64,000 nt of DNA from Cydia pomonella (GCF_033807575.1 NC_084726.1:10912001-10976000), one strand, 5' to 3'; shown: positions 47,590 to 59,691, counted from the stretch's first letter. The notes: a model not told the origin generated them from the sequence alone. Made by a program: numbers and translations.

Positions 47590-47920
47590 AAAACTCAAAA
47601 ATCCAGATTTCGCTCTCGACTGTTTCCTCCTCCAACACGCAACCAATCATTATGAAATTTCGGAAACTGTAAGAGGAAGAAATAATCTATGCCGCTATGT
47701 TTTGATTTTTTGCATACTGCGCCTTTTTTGCAACCAATTCAATTGAGCCGTTTTTGCGATTTTCGAGGCGGTATAAGTTTCTTCAAAATAAAATAATCCG
47801 AAAAAGCAAAACATAGCGGCATTGATCATATTTCATCATTGATCTTATTTGAAGAAATCATTGCTCTAGGTTGAAAATCCAGGGAGGAAACAGTCGAGAG
47901 CGTTTGTATGGAAAAATCGC
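47590..47920. repeat. Inverted-repeat MITE
   Basis: gctctcgactgtttcctcc / ggaggaaacagtcgagagc outer arms; tatgccgctatgttttg / caaaacatagcggcat inner arms. Confidence 0.75.
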
Positions 47921-47966
47921 AACTAGGAATTCCTCTTAAATCTCATTCCAATATGATACAAATCTG

Positions 47967-48154
47967 TACCCCTAGTGTAAATAAATTCGATTTCGAAACG
48001 TGACGTACGCGTTTGCGTTTAGTCTCATTTTGTATGTGATTTAGAAAGAGCGCGCCAAGCGGGACGTTTTGAAACTCAAAATCCTATACAAAATGAGACT
48101 TAACGCAAACGCGTTCGTCACGTTATGATGTTGATAAAATTTACACTAGGGGTA
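47967..48154. repeat. Palindromic MITE with TA-type ends
   Basis: Ends TACCCCTAGTGTAAAT... in both orientations, arms over 70 bp. TA at both ends would fit a Tc1/mariner-type target. Confidence 0.75.
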
Positions 48155-48169
48155 CTGATACTGATCTAT

Positions 48170-49304
48170 ACATACATACATACATACATACATATAATCA
48201 CGCCTATTTCCCGAAGGGGTAGGCAGAGACCACGGATTTCCACTTGCTACGATCCTGACATACCTCTTTCGCTTCCTTCACTTTCATGACATTCCTCATA
48301 CACGCTCGTTGGTTTAGGGTGCTCTTGACCTGGCCTTTCTTCAGGATTTCCCCGATTTGATCAGAGAAAGTCCGCCGAGGTCTACCCCTTCCAGCTCCCT
48401 CTTCTACTTCTCCCTTATACACTCTCTTTGTTAACCTTCTTTCACTCATTCTTTCCACGTGTCCAAACCATCTCAACATACCTTTCTCAATTTTTGTTAC
48501 TACATCTTCGTTCAGTCCACACTTTTCCCTTATCACACTGTTCCTAATTCTATCTTGTAATTTTACACCACACACACTTCTCAACGCTCTCATTTCCACT
48601 GCATTCACTTGACTCTGATGTTTCTTCTGCCATACCCAACTTTCGCTACCATACATAAGTGTAGGCACCAACACCCCTCTATGCACAGCCAACCGTGCTT
48701 TTTGCGACACCTTCTGGCTGCTCATAAAAGCGTTGAGTGCCCCATTCACACGATTCCCAGCATTCACTCTCCTTTCAATGTCTTCATCATGTTTACCGTC
48801 CCTAGTGAACAAGGTTCCCAGATACACAAACTCTTTCACTTGTTCAACTCTTTCTTAAGCAATCAAAACTTCACAGTTTGTCATACTTTCTCCCTTTTCA
48901 AATACCATTACTTTCGTCTTGCTCACATTTATTTTCATTCCTTTCCTTTCAAAAGATCTATGCATTCTAGTTACCATCTCCTGCAATTCTTCACCCGATG
49001 ACGCCAGCAATACCAGGTCATCAGCGTAAAGAAGACATTTGACGAGTAAACCTTTCATTCTCAGCCCACATTCATCATTTCTCAAATCATGCATACTAAT
49101 GTCCATGAATAGATTAAACAGCCACGGTGACGCTACACATCCTTGCCTAACACCCTTTTCGATGCTAAACCACTCAGTGTACGATCCGTTTACTCTCACA
49201 CAAGCACTGGAATCCTCATAGAGCGATTTCAGTGCCTGAATGAGACGACCGCTCAATCCATACACCGACAGTACCGACCAATCTATTCTATTCTAATTAT
49301 ATCG
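48170..49304 (-). pseudogene. RTE-like LINE, 5'-truncated, one nonsense codon, with TSD
   Basis: Reading 49265 to 48204: RT part with EWFSIEKGVRQGCVASP and LLYADDLVLL, one in-frame TAA at 48855-48857, then YLGTLFTRDGKHDEDIERRV, SWVWQKKH, GRGRPRRTF to the natural end. About 354 codons in one frame except that stop. 3' tail is a tatg/catac microsatellite. Direct repeats tactgatctat at 48159-48169 and 49305-49315 bound the insertion, 4 bp from the MITE at 47967-48154. Confidence 0.88.
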
Positions 49305-49319
49305 TACTGATCTATCAGT

Positions 49320-50530
49320 GTCAAAAGTGACGTTTTTGGTTGAAGGTTGACATAATGCGCAATTCAGCAGGTCCTCTAAAGGAGAGAGACCATCTCATAT
49401 TGAACCATGTTAGATTAGTATCACGTTATATTATTGGAATTGGTCTTACAGTCTTTTACAAATAACTTAACCTAAGTGTATTTCTGCTAAATAAATTGTA
49501 ATTATCTTAAGATAAAGTGATATATAATGTAAATCGATTAGCTGAATTGTTTGACGTGTAAATATGTTATATTTATAAATAAATGAAACGAAATAAGTCA
49601 TGTATGGACAGTATTTTAGCGAAATGGGCGCGCGTAATATTTAGATATAATTTTGATGTCATGAAGTAAATTTTAATTGGCCGCTTAATATATTCATATG
49701 GTCTTGGGTGTAGTGAAGAGACGTACCTGCATGCAGCATTCATAATGCTGTAATTATTTAAATAAATAATATTTAGAATCGGGTTTATCAGTTAATCTGA
49801 CTACCTACTTTATTCTCAATGAATTATAGGTATTCATTTCAAGGCATGAGGGTTAAACAAAATTTGCTACCGAGTAAAACAGTCAGTTTTTGAAGAATAA
49901 AGAGAGCCTTTACGAGCTAATTATATAGGGAGGCAGCAATGGAGGAGATAGATTATAATAATGCGTCGAATAAAAGAGATTTAATTAATGATTACATTTA
50001 AAGCTTAACTGAATTGAAAGCCCACCTCGTGAGCCTCTTTCAGGGGATACGTATGACTCTTTAAATATGAAAACGTAGTTCTTCTTCAGACGTTTTAATC
50101 AGGAACTTTTACAATAATATCTCATCAATGCTTTTACAAATTGTTTCTCTCTTGACAGACAGAGTAAAGTAAGTGTCACAGATAATGCATATCTACTTTA
50201 CCCGCCAAAAGTATGGCTTTTGGCGGGATTTCAATAACTGTCACTATAATCTAACGCGATGTCCTAAGACACGATGTTAGGTGTCAAAAAGGCCTCGAGT
50301 GAGCTTGCTCTTCCGTTTTAAAAACACGAGTGGACCAATTGCCCAATATCGATGATGCGCGGCGCGGGCGCGGGGCGGCTGCAATGTAATGTGGTGACGT
50401 GGGCGCATACGCAGGCGTGATGCAGTGCAGATGACGCGACGTTGTGATGTATAGCGATGACGTATCCGTGCCGTGGTGCAGTGTATGCGTGCCTAACAAG
50501 CTGGTACGGTGAATAAAATAATTTAAAAAA
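49320..50530. other. Mostly unrecognised, with one micro-exon and a GC-rich patch
   Basis: 50330-50500 is GC-rich with imperfect 'gatgacg' words. A perfect small hairpin cgccaaaag...cttttggcg sits at about 50203-50225. Confidence 0.35.
49727..49747 (-). CDS. Micro-exon, 21 nt (HYECCMQ)
   Basis: Acceptor atttaaataattacag, donor GTACGTCTC. A Cys-Cys pair as in 60038-60061. The only supported gene content between the RTE LINE and the 50.5-kb region. Confidence 0.45.
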
Positions 50531-50541
50531 TGACAGATTAC

Positions 50542-50559
50542 CTTACTTGACTTGCTACC
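50542..50559 (-). CDS. Possible micro-exon, 18 nt (GSKSSK)
   Basis: Acceptor ctcatattttag, donor GTAATCTG preceded by AAG. An alternative donor lies 5 nt upstream inside it (GTAAGG), which would break the frame. Phase 0 keeps GSKSSK. Confidence 0.35.
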
Positions 50560-50651
50560 CTAAAATATGAGTAAAAATAAATATAAATACATTAGTTATT
50601 TGGGGTAGACTGTGCGGAAAGAGAAGAATCGTAGAACGAATGGTTTCCCTT

Positions 50652-50755
50652 TAGGGAATGTAAACCGGTTTTTATTTGTATGAAATTTCGATTAATATCC
50701 GGGTATTAACCGTTACATACAATTAAGAATCGGTTTAAATTTCCTAGTTCCCTTA
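50652..50755. repeat. Short MITE, hAT-like ends
   Basis: tagggaatgtaaaccggttt and its diverged inverse enclose about 60 bp; similar words to 21040. Confidence 0.5.
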
Positions 50756-51029
50756 CTAATACAGTAACTTAGACATTAGCGTTTGCATCAAATCTGGTAG
50801 TCCTCCTAAATCAGAACTACCGGATTTGACGCAAACGAACCCCATTACAAAAGACGAATAACTTACTGCATTATACATTCCTCGACTCTCCTCTTTCCAC
50901 CCAGACTCTTATTAAAGGTGATTTATAAGTAAATTGCAGCTATGATACGTATATGTCACTTAGTATCAAACGCCACTTATTTGTCATGAGGACAATATTG
51001 TGCTATTTTTAATTTATGTACTTCATCCT

Positions 51030-51960
51030 TTTCTAGGCCTCACTAATATATACGGAAACAAATACCTATTTTATTAATTCAGCTTTAAAGATTAATTTGA
51101 AGACACGTCAAATTTCCCGAAAGTCCAATATAATTCTTGACCATGCGGACATTGCTGTTCTGAATCTCACTGAGGAGCTACTTGACAAGCTTGAACGTTT
51201 GCAAAACGTTTGCATCAGATACATTTTTGGCCTACGTATGACCACATTTCATCTTTACGCTCCCAACTCAAATGGGTGCCCAGGTATGCTAATGCTATAT
51301 GCTATGATAATGGCTGCTGCTGTTTGGCGTCGTACATGCATGTAATTTCCCTTCTCGTTAACGTCCTATTCTCTCCTTCTTCTCCCCGTTATCTCTCGGA
51401 GAGATTTAAATTTTTAGCAGAAGGCAGCGAGCATCAGCTCTGTTCCAGTGCAGATCATTTTCTGGCTATCCCGCCTCACAAACGTCGATTCTATGACAAG
51501 TCTTTTACTGTGTACTCTGTCAAATTATGGAAGTCCTTACCGTCTTCTCTTCGAGTGTCAATCGATCGCATCGCTAAAGCCGAATTAAAAAGTTGTGGCT
51601 TTCGGACTGAACTTAATCCAAAAGATGTGTGCGGTTAGGTAGTTTTTGTATATATGTATTATATAGTAAAGAATTTATTATATATTATTTATTATATATG
51701 TTTTATTTCATATCCCATTTATATATTATAGGTTGTAGAACTTATAGGTTTACCTATCTTTTAGGAAATTAAATACTTTCTTTTATGCCGTTTAGTACAG
51801 CTTTGATGTCTACCGTTCTCCAATTCTTCCTCAATTTCTCAAAGGCTAACTGGAAGAGATCCCTGAAAGGGATAAGTTCGGCTTTGTACAAACTATGTGT
51901 TTTTTTCCTGTTTTATGTTTCTTTTTGTACAATAAAGTGTTTTACTACTACTACTATAAT
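51030..51960 (+). pseudogene. CR1/Jockey-like LINE 3' third, frameshifted
   Basis: Two frames joined near 51235: ...ELLDKLERLQNVCIRYIFGL, then ...SERFKFLAEGSEHQ to ...LKSCGFRTELNPKDVCG and stop at 51638. 3' UTR has 'actggaagagatccct' and 'acaataaag', then a tact tail. Confidence 0.75.
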
Positions 51961-52229
51961 TTGTACGTTCAATCGGATTGCTAAAGTTGACATTCTATTG
52001 GCGCATATGTAATCGATAAATCGTGTTATTTAGTATCAAGTAGAAACGTAAACTTAGAATAAATTTAAAAATGGAAGAAATTACTGTCTTAGATGCGAGT
52101 TGAACTCACGACCATCACGACCACTAGACGAGACGGTACATTTTTCCGCTTCTAATTTTATCTTAAATCGTACTATGCCTGGAAAAGCTATCAAACTATG
52201 ATAAAACTATCAAAAGTAATCCTCGTCAG

Positions 52230-52500
52230 ATACATTTTATTATGCTCCTTATTGCTCATTTTATTGGTCTTCTAGAGAGGATGGAAGAGGGTCGTGCTGT
52301 AAGAAGAGCGTATGTAGGGCACCCGGGTGGAAAACGTCCGTCTGGACGTCCCAGATACCGCTGGAATAACGAAATCATAAAAGACCTGTTCGTCTTCAGA
52401 ATACCCAACTGGCGCGAAGTAGCGCAGGATAGGGCAGAGTGGCGCTCTCTTGTGTCAGTGGCCAAGATCCTGTTTGGGTCACTGAGCCAGTGAAGTAAGT
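52230..52500 (+). pseudogene. LINE C-terminal fragment
   Basis: Reads RPSGRPRYRWNNEIIKDL and WREVAQDRAEWRSLVSVAKI to LFGSLSQ, then 'gaagtaagta'. Same family as 37085 and 61925. Confidence 0.75.
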
Positions 52501-52754
52501 ATACTCCTTTAATTGTCCTCTTGACAAATACCTAAGTGGCGTTTGATACAAAGTATATGTATAGTTGTCATTTACTTATAAGTCAGCTTTAGTTAAAGTC
52601 TGTGCTGAAAATGAAGAGTCGTGGAATGTATAATCCAGTAACTTTGTCAATTGATTTTCCTTAAGTTGTGATCTTCACTCAGTTTCCTTGAATATAATTA
52701 ATTACCCAGATGCCAATGTTAACGGAATTCAATAAAGCAGGCTTTATAGTTTAC

Positions 52755-52775
52755 CTGTCGTGTTTCTTCTGAATC
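52755..52775 (-). CDS. Micro-exon, 21 nt (DSEETRQ)
   Basis: Acceptor tttatttatttcacag, donor GTAAACTATA. The flanking intron (a 'ggaattcaataaa' segment on the donor side, a 'ggtaagatgcattg' segment on the acceptor side) matches the flanks of the exon at 22857-22889, so the two exon blocks are paralogous although 30 kb apart. Confidence 0.55.
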
Positions 52776-53264
52776 CTGTGAAATAAATAAAAATGGAATT
52801 ATTACGGTTTTGGTAAGATGGAATTATTACGGTTTTAGGTAAGATGCATTGGCTTCGAAAGCTGGATAATTTTGGAAATGGAAAATATCCACTTCACTAC
52901 CAGCGCCTTGGTGTTCAATTTCATCAACTGAATCTATCAACTTGACATTTTTGCGACTAAAATCCATAACGGCCTCTTAACACTAGCAAGATGCTAAGCG
53001 TTGCAGTAGCGTAAGGTCGCTTAAGTTACAAGTGCTTCATGTTTTATAGAAATTTGCCATTTTCAAAATTTCCACGCTCCCGAAGTTACCACAAGGGTTA
53101 TTCTTTAATGGGATCACTAATAGGGCTCAAGTACACGGTGCGAGAACTCGTATGCGAGTTTCATTACATTGCGGTATTTGATCGGTCGGCCGAATTGGTT
53201 GCAACCTCAATAGTCCGCAATGTAACTAAAATCGCATATTATTATTAATAAGAATTAAGCGTTG

Positions 53265-53500
53265 TACAGTCTTTTTTGTTTTTGTAAGGTCCTGGCAGAA
53301 TATCAGCGATGTGGCTTGCCGCGTCATCATGCTGAGCCAGCGCCTATTCTCTGCCACGACACATGGTTTTGCATTCAAGAATTGTAAACTAGTTTTAAGA
53401 ATAATTCTAAGCTGCATGTTCTTCTTATTGATACCTACCTACCATGTATGTTGTGGAAACGAATAAAGTTTTTATCTATCTATCTATCTATCTATCATAT
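53265..53500 (+). repeat. LINE 3' end with TATC microsatellite
   Basis: 'tgtggaaacgaataaagttt' then (tatc)n; coding traces before it are too decayed to place. Confidence 0.5.
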
Positions 53501-53671
53501 GAGTTCGCGTGTCGTCTAAATCAGCCCACAAGGTAGAGAAAGAAATTCTTGCCAGGCAGATCTGTCTGTCTAGCTTTCAAGAAGTTCTTTCTCTTTTGAA
53601 ATAGCTACTTCCAAATTTCATCTTGCATCGATTATTTAATAAAGTCGCATTCAATCTTTATTTTTATTTTG

Positions 53672-53960
53672 ACGACCGGTTTGGCCTAGTGGGTAGTGAC
53701 CCTGCCTACGAAGCTGATGATCCCGGGTTCAAATCCTGGTAAGGGCATTTATTCGTGTGATGAGCATGGATATTTGTTCCTGAGTCATGGGTGTTTTCTA
53801 TGTATTTAAGTATTTATAAATATATATATATATTATATATATCGTTGTCTAAGTACCCTCAATACAAGCCTTATTGAGCTTACTGTGGGACTTAGTCAAT
53901 TTGTGTAATAATGTCCTATAATATTTATTATTTATTATTTATTTATTAACATTACATCAC
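53672..53960 (+). repeat. tRNA-derived SINE, second family
   Basis: A-box-like tttggcctagtgggtagtga, B-box-like GGTTCAAATCC at about 53728, then 'tgagtcatgggtgttttcta', a TA microsatellite, and 'gggacttagtcaatttgtg'. Typical lepidopteran SINE. Confidence 0.85.
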
Positions 53961-54274
53961 CATCGACGTATAATGTAGTCTATATTATTTGTAGACTATA
54001 AGCACGGTTATGTTACACGACATTCGTATTATATTATATCGTTTAGCATACAATTTTGCTTGGAGATATTCTTTCATAATAACATTAATAACCGATTTAT
54101 TGGCTTTATAAAAAACATTAAAGACATCGATTTTACTTCGCATATCTAATATAGATTGAACTAAAAATGTTCAAGCATCATCATTATTGTTTTATGTGGA
54201 GGATACATGGCGTTGCAACATGCTGGTTTTTTAACTTTTCTGTTTAAAATTAAAAAAAAATTTAATTTTTTTTG

Positions 54275-54452
54275 TTGTGTTCCTGCCGGTGAGTAAGGTT
54301 GCTAGAGCTCAACGAGGGGAGGGAGGGGGTTAGGGTCGGCAACGCGCATGTAACTCCTCTGGAGTTGCAGGCGTACATAGGCTACGGAGACTGCTTACCA
54401 TCAGGCGGGCCGTATGCTTGTTTGCCACCGACGTAGTATAAAAAAAAAATAT
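54275..54452 (+). repeat. Poly(A)-tailed short retroposon
   Basis: Starts at gttgtgttcctgccgg; ends tataaaaaaaaa. Lacks the 5' part seen at 26850. Confidence 0.75.
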
Positions 54453-54593
54453 CTTCTTTCATTAGCAGATTATCATGCATGCAGCTTTATAGACCATGGA
54501 ACACATTCTGTTTGATTTAAACTAACTGATTTACGTTAGATGCTTTCAATTGAATTAATGTAAATAGCAAAATGAGGAAATTATAATACATAC

Positions 54594-54614
54594 CCCAGGA
54601 GGATAATCACAAGT
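54594..54614 (-). CDS. Micro-exon, 21 nt (TCDYPPG)
   Basis: Acceptor tctttctgctttcag is strong, donor GTATGTATTA is strong. The peptide slightly recalls the CDYP motif of peritrophin-type chitin-binding domains, but seven residues are too few to claim that. Confidence 0.5.
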
Positions 54615-55116
54615 CTGAAAGCAGAAAGATACTTAGTTTTGACGTAAACATTATGTCGTACATTAGAGACTTCAAAGCTATTCAACGGGTTGCACTCCGG
54701 GAGTGCCGGCCGAAGTGAAAACTTGAATATTAACATTGTGCATTTTTGATATTTTGGAATGGTTAGGGAATTTTTTTGCACGAATTGCTTTAATTATCAG
54801 TATAAAAGTACTATCATTTATATGGTAAAATACAATATTCATTTATTGCGCTATCGTACACAAACATGACAATTTATATTTCATTAAAAATTTAACACTT
54901 TAGAACTATTATAATTATTTAACATTAAAAAGTTTATCTCAAAATTCAAAAATTTATTCTGCAAGTAGGCCTCAAGGGCTCTTTTACTAGTCAATACAAC
55001 ATTTATAGTAACATCATATAGTGACATGAAAAATACATAACAACATTTATAAATACAACAGCCAATACCTGGGTAAACATTACATTATAATAATCTTAAA
55101 ATAAATAATTACTACA

Positions 55117-55600
55117 ATACAATAGAGATGTATAGTCTCTGTGGTTAAAAACACATTAAATCTGGAGATGTAAAAGGTCCCCAATATCAGAGTACTAATA
55201 CTAATAAAATTTGGAGGTGTAAAGTCTCTCCAAGTGTCAAAATAAAATTTATACTAAATAAATAAACCGCGTCTGGACTGTTAAACTAGCAGTCTCATAA
55301 ACTAATGCTACATTCTGTACATAACTAGTATGTACCAAGTCAAGTATATTATACAATATGACAGAGACGTATAGTCTCCACGGTTAATACGTTAAGTTTG
55401 GAGATGTATAAGGTCCCCACGGTCTGAGAAAAATAATAATACACAATAATAATGACATTAATAAGATTTGGAAGTGTAAAGGTTCTCCAAATGTCAAAGA
55501 ATAAAAAAAGATAAAAAATTGTATGAAATACATGTTTCACGTCAAGAGACTGTTAAGCTAACAATCTTAAAACTAGTTCTACCCTCTCTCAGAAAAATCA
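55117..55600. repeat. Two tandem ~240-bp units
   Basis: 'gatgtatagtctctgtggtt' / 'gacgtatagtctccacggtt', 'ggagatgtaaaaggtcccc' / 'ggagatgtataaggtcccca' and other words recur in order. Confidence 0.75.
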
Positions 55601-55612
55601 TCTTCTATCCAT

Positions 55613-55785
55613 AATTTCAACGACTCTTACACCATCAGCATTACTAGAACCATCATCGCCAATCTCTAAAACTGATACGATAGGTTTATGGTAGCTGAAA
55701 TAAGAAACGAACAATTTTGATTCGAACCTATTTAAATGTCTAATAAAGACCGCATCAATAGGTCTACTGGCTTCAATGACATTCT
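55613..55785 (-). pseudogene. Coding fragment of unknown (probably retroelement) origin
   Basis: About 57 codons ending ...VLEIGDDGSSNADGVRVVEI, MDRR and stop; upstream is blocked by TAG. It precedes the tandem units on the minus strand, as a polyprotein end before a 3' region would. Confidence 0.35.
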
Positions 55786-56026
55786 AACAGTTTTTCGATC
55801 AGGTCACGTGTCCGTCTTACGAATTTTCAATCTGACGAATCTGTCGCTCACGTGACCTGTCGCGAGTTTGACATTTTTCCCCATCATAGAAAGTGCACAG
55901 CGCCGCTAAAGAAGTTTTCACTTCAAAAAAGGATAAAGTGTGACGTTAATTATAACTACCCATAAAAAGAGGGCAGCATTTACCTATCGTGCACCTAGCG
56001 AATACAACTTTAAATATTAGGCACGT

Positions 56027-59000
56027 CAAATTAATGGGCAATCAGGGGAAATAATTAGTGTAGTTTTGTAAATTGGTACTATTGCGTGCGTGCGCGCACG
56101 CGCGTGTGTCTGTGTGTGTGAAATACATTTTCGTATCATCGGGCCCATGCCCGGTATGTCCGACTCAGATGTTCAATACCGACTAAAAAAACCTCCTCTT
56201 TCTCCGGCCTCTGCTTCCCCACAGACCGCCGCTAGGCATTACTTCGCGGGGAGAGGATCTAGCCCTTGCTTTTCCTTCTTACGCTTGAAGTCGCTGCTTC
56301 TTTCCTTCCTTTCTCTCTCTTTCTGTTGAACGCAGGTCTTGGAGTGCTTTTGTTGCAAAAGTGTTCGTCGCGTTCCAAGCCTTCTTGGATGACAGCATTG
56401 CTCCTATTAATGTCTCTGGTTGAATCGTCTGTTTAAGGGCAGTCTCCAGAGCATTGCGTAGTAAGTTGAAACGGGGACACGCAAAGAACACGTGTTCCGC
56501 GTCTTCAACAACTCCAGGACAGGACGGGCACTCCGGTGAGTCATCATGTTTGAAACGATGAAGGTACGCCCGAAAGCAGCAATGACCTGACAATATCTGT
56601 GTCAAATAGTAATTGACTTCGCCATGGTTCCGACTCAACCAGACATTTACCTGTGGTATAAGGCGGTATGTCCACCTGCCTGTTGTGGCGGTATCCCACT
56701 GTGTTTGCCATCGACGTATGCTGCGTTGTCGTTCTTCAGTTCGGAGTCCATCAGCACTTGACGTAGATGACCTCCGTATCCTGTAAAGAACTAGTCTTTC
56801 CTTGGCTAGCCTAGCAATAGGCACCATTCCGGCAATGACGCAAACCGCTTCCTCAGACACCGTGCGGAAGGCACTTGCTACTCTCAGGGCACTGAGCCTA
56901 TATACTGATGCGATTTTTCTTCTTGTTTCCTGTACTCCGAGGGCGTCCGTCCAAATGGATATTCCATACGTCAGCACTGACGTCACGACTGACGACAACA
57001 GTATCTTCCTGGTCTATTTCGGGCCTCCAACCTTAGGCATCAGTCGTGATAAGCTTGCCCTCACTACCGATGCTTTGGCAGTTACATGCTCCACTTGCTG
57101 CTTGAAATTAAGTTGGGCATCAATCATCACTCCCAAATACAATGTATGTACCGTGATGTAATTTCCTGTTTTCCAACTATCAGGCTGATGGTTTCCACCT
57201 TTTTTCTACTAGTGATAAGCACTGCCTCGGTTTTGTGTTCGGCTAGACGCAGGTTCACCGTTGCCATTCACTGGTTTATTTTTCAAAAGTGATGTCAAAT
57301 TGGTGGTTAATCTCATCTAGATATTTCGCGACGATGACAACGGCCACATCATCGGCATACGCCACGAGTTTGACATTCTCTGGTAGTACTAATTCCAGTA
57401 AGCCATCGTACATGATGTTCCACAAGAGTGGGCCTAGGACCGACCCCTGTGGTACTCCTCCAATTATTTTATATTCCTTGGGGCCGTTCTTCGTATCGTA
57501 TTTTAGAAGCCTATCTGTGAAGTAGCTCGTAACCATTTTACGCAGGTATCCTGGTACTCTTTTCCTTTCAAGTGCCCGCATAATGTAGTTCCAATTGGCG
57601 GAATTAAAAGCGTTCTTTATGTCTAAGGTAGCTACCAAGCAATACTTCTTCGTACGACCCTTCCATCGAGTCCCTGCAATGGCATCTTTGATGACACGAC
57701 TAGATTGATAGCATTTATGGTTGATCGTCCTTTTCTGAAGCCGTACTGGTTATTGGCCAACGACGGGTCAACTGCTGCTTCGATCCTTTGGTGGATTATC
57801 CGTTCCAGTATCTTACCCGCTGTGTCTAGCATGCAGAGCGGACGATAAGATGATGGTTCATCTGGTGGTTTCTTTCCTTTAGGGAGTAATACCAGTCTCT
57901 GCTGCTTCCACTTACGAGGAAAACTGCCTTCTTTGAGACATGTGTCGTAGACTTCCATGAACAATGCCGATGCTGCCCTGATAGCTGTTTTTAAGGCGCA
58001 ATTTGGGACTCCGTCTAGTTTTGGAGCTTTATTATTTCCGGCTCGCCTACACGCTTCCATCAGTTCGTGCTTAAGCACGAACGCGAAGCGTTTCGCGTCG
58101 CAAGCCTAGGTAACGTTCATCATGAGGTTTTCGGTCGTTTCCTCAGATTTTCCAACGATAATTGAGTCACTATCTAAGGCTATTTCAAAGGAAACTGGGT
58201 CAAAAGATTTCACATTCCACTCAATTGTGTTGGCTTGCCTATTTGCTCTTCTAGGTTTCTGATCAGTCGTAATTTCCCAGAGTATTGCGCGATGATCACT
58301 GGCTGTAACTATCCATCACTTTCCAAAAGTAGCTTCTCTTAGTAACGCTGCTGCTGACGAATGTGAGGTCTATGATTGAGATTGCCTCTGGTGAATGTTG
58401 GTGATACACCGCTGTTCAGCAGGATTACATCCAGCTTGGCCATAGCCTCGAGTAGCGCCCTTCCCCGTGAGTTATTCGCATTCGCCCTGCTACCCCAGTC
58501 TACTGCCCAAGAGTTGAAGTCTCCGGCTATCACAAGTGGAAAATGTTGCTTTGCATCATCAGTTAGCCGATCCAAGAAATCTGCAAATTCGTCACTAGAC
58601 AGACTGGGTGGAGCATAGCAGCTGTAAAAGCGAATTCCTTTTACCCATACTGCTACGAAGCCGGCTTCTCCGTTGTTTACTTCACTCTGGAAAGGAAACT
58701 TGCTGCCAGACCAAATGGCGGCTTTAGTGGTACTGTCTGTTTCCCATGGTTGAGTACTCAGATGTGTAAATGGTTCTGCTATTAGCACTAGGTCTAGGTC
58801 TAGCTCCAGTTCACGCACGGTCTGCATGAGGAGATCATGTGCAGCCTCACAGTGGTTGAGATTGAGTTGCATTATCTTCATGTTCGTTTTTTGCATAGCA
58901 TGGTGGGCACAATTTTCTGTATTGCCCTGTTCAGTACATATAGCAATTTGAACTAGATTTTTGGATTCCGCGATTTTGTGGCCTCCTTGTCCACATTTTA

Positions 59001-59400
59001 TACGCAGTTGGGATCGGTCTACTCCACTTATATTCAATAAATGAAAATAAATATAATCTTTACTAAGCTTTACTTTCACGATTTTATTGATATATTGGTT
59101 CAAAAGTTAAAGAGGGACACACTATCATTTCTTTACTCTTCAGAGCGAAGCCTAAACATCTTGTAGCTTGTAAATTATTGATCGTAGAGTAAATATAAAT
59201 ATGACCTAATTTGTAGAAAATTGAATTGAGATGTTCGAGATAACCCCCCCCCCACACACACACACATCCTCAGCACATCCCCCTCCCCGAGGACCTTTAA
59301 TATGTTCAACTGGACACCACAAGGTATAACTACAAGGTGTACCAATTTACAAAACTACACAGTTTATTTTTCCTGATTTTATTAATTTTGTTAAACTATA
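56027..59400. repeat. Inverted repeats bracketing the R1-like element
   Basis: About 50 bp at 56027-56081 ('tgtagttttgtaaattggtac') reappears inverted at 59334-59400. A DNA element split by the LINE, or a later rearrangement. Confidence 0.6.
56279..59103 (-). pseudogene. R1-like LINE remnant with several frameshifts
   Basis: In element order: decayed CCHC-like ORF1 end near 59000 (CGQGGHKIAE), APE-type endonuclease (MQLNLNHCEAAHDLL, VIAGDFNSWAVDWGS; 58900-58380), RT N-terminus (NNKAPKLDGVPN, SYRPLCMLDT, QYGFRKGRST; 58078-57680), RT core (ATLDIKNAFNSANW, GVPQGSVLGPLLWN, VAYADDVAV; 57638-57276), linker, and C-terminal region with CCHC (CPSCPGVVEDAEHVFFAC; 56998-56279). Breaks occur near 58080, 57640 and 57280-57000. 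No tail recognised. Confidence 0.85.
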
Positions 59401-59449
59401 CTCGTTCGTATACTAAAGTATGTTTTTGTTTGTATAAAAACATAATTAG

Positions 59450-59640
59450 CGTTGGTAGCCCAGCGGATAGGGCGCGTGACTTTTAATTTGGAGGTCACAG
59501 GTTTCAAATCCCAGCTCATGGGCAGAGATAGCAGCTGATTTCATATGAATTAGTGCCTACGCCAATTCCTGGGATGATTGCCAAGTGGATCCCAGGTTCC
59601 ACAAAAATCAGGATAACGCTATGAAGACGAAAAGTGTATA
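59450..59640 (+). repeat. tRNA-derived SINE, first family
   Basis: Head 'ttggtagcccagcggatagg' (A box) and 'ggtttcaaatccc' (B box), body 'agtgcctacgccaattcctg', end 'ggataacgctatgaag'. Better preserved than 12470. Confidence 0.82.
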
Positions 59641-59655
59641 TAAAATATTTCATAC

Positions 59656-59691
59656 CTGCGATGATTGTACTAAACTTTCGCAATGCTGCCA
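59656..59691 (-). CDS. Micro-exon, 36 nt (WQHCESLVQSSQ)
   Basis: Acceptor tttttataattttcag, donor GTATGAAATA; phase 0, 12 codons, one Cys. The intron just upstream carries a short local duplication of the acceptor region (around 59730). Confidence 0.5.

Larger units (their letters stand above)
50870..52660. repeat. Inverted repeats flanking LINE-derived DNA
   Basis: 50870-51000 and 52525-52660 are diverged inverted copies ('gtatcaaacgccactta' / 'taagtggcgtttgatac'). Between them lie LINE fragments and a tRNA-like scrap (52085-52145, minus). Confidence 0.55.

Noticed and set aside
55690..55705. Splice acceptor ttatttcag starting a terminal exon
   Set aside because: The reading frame continues unbroken upstream through it, so it is more simply part of one coding fragment.
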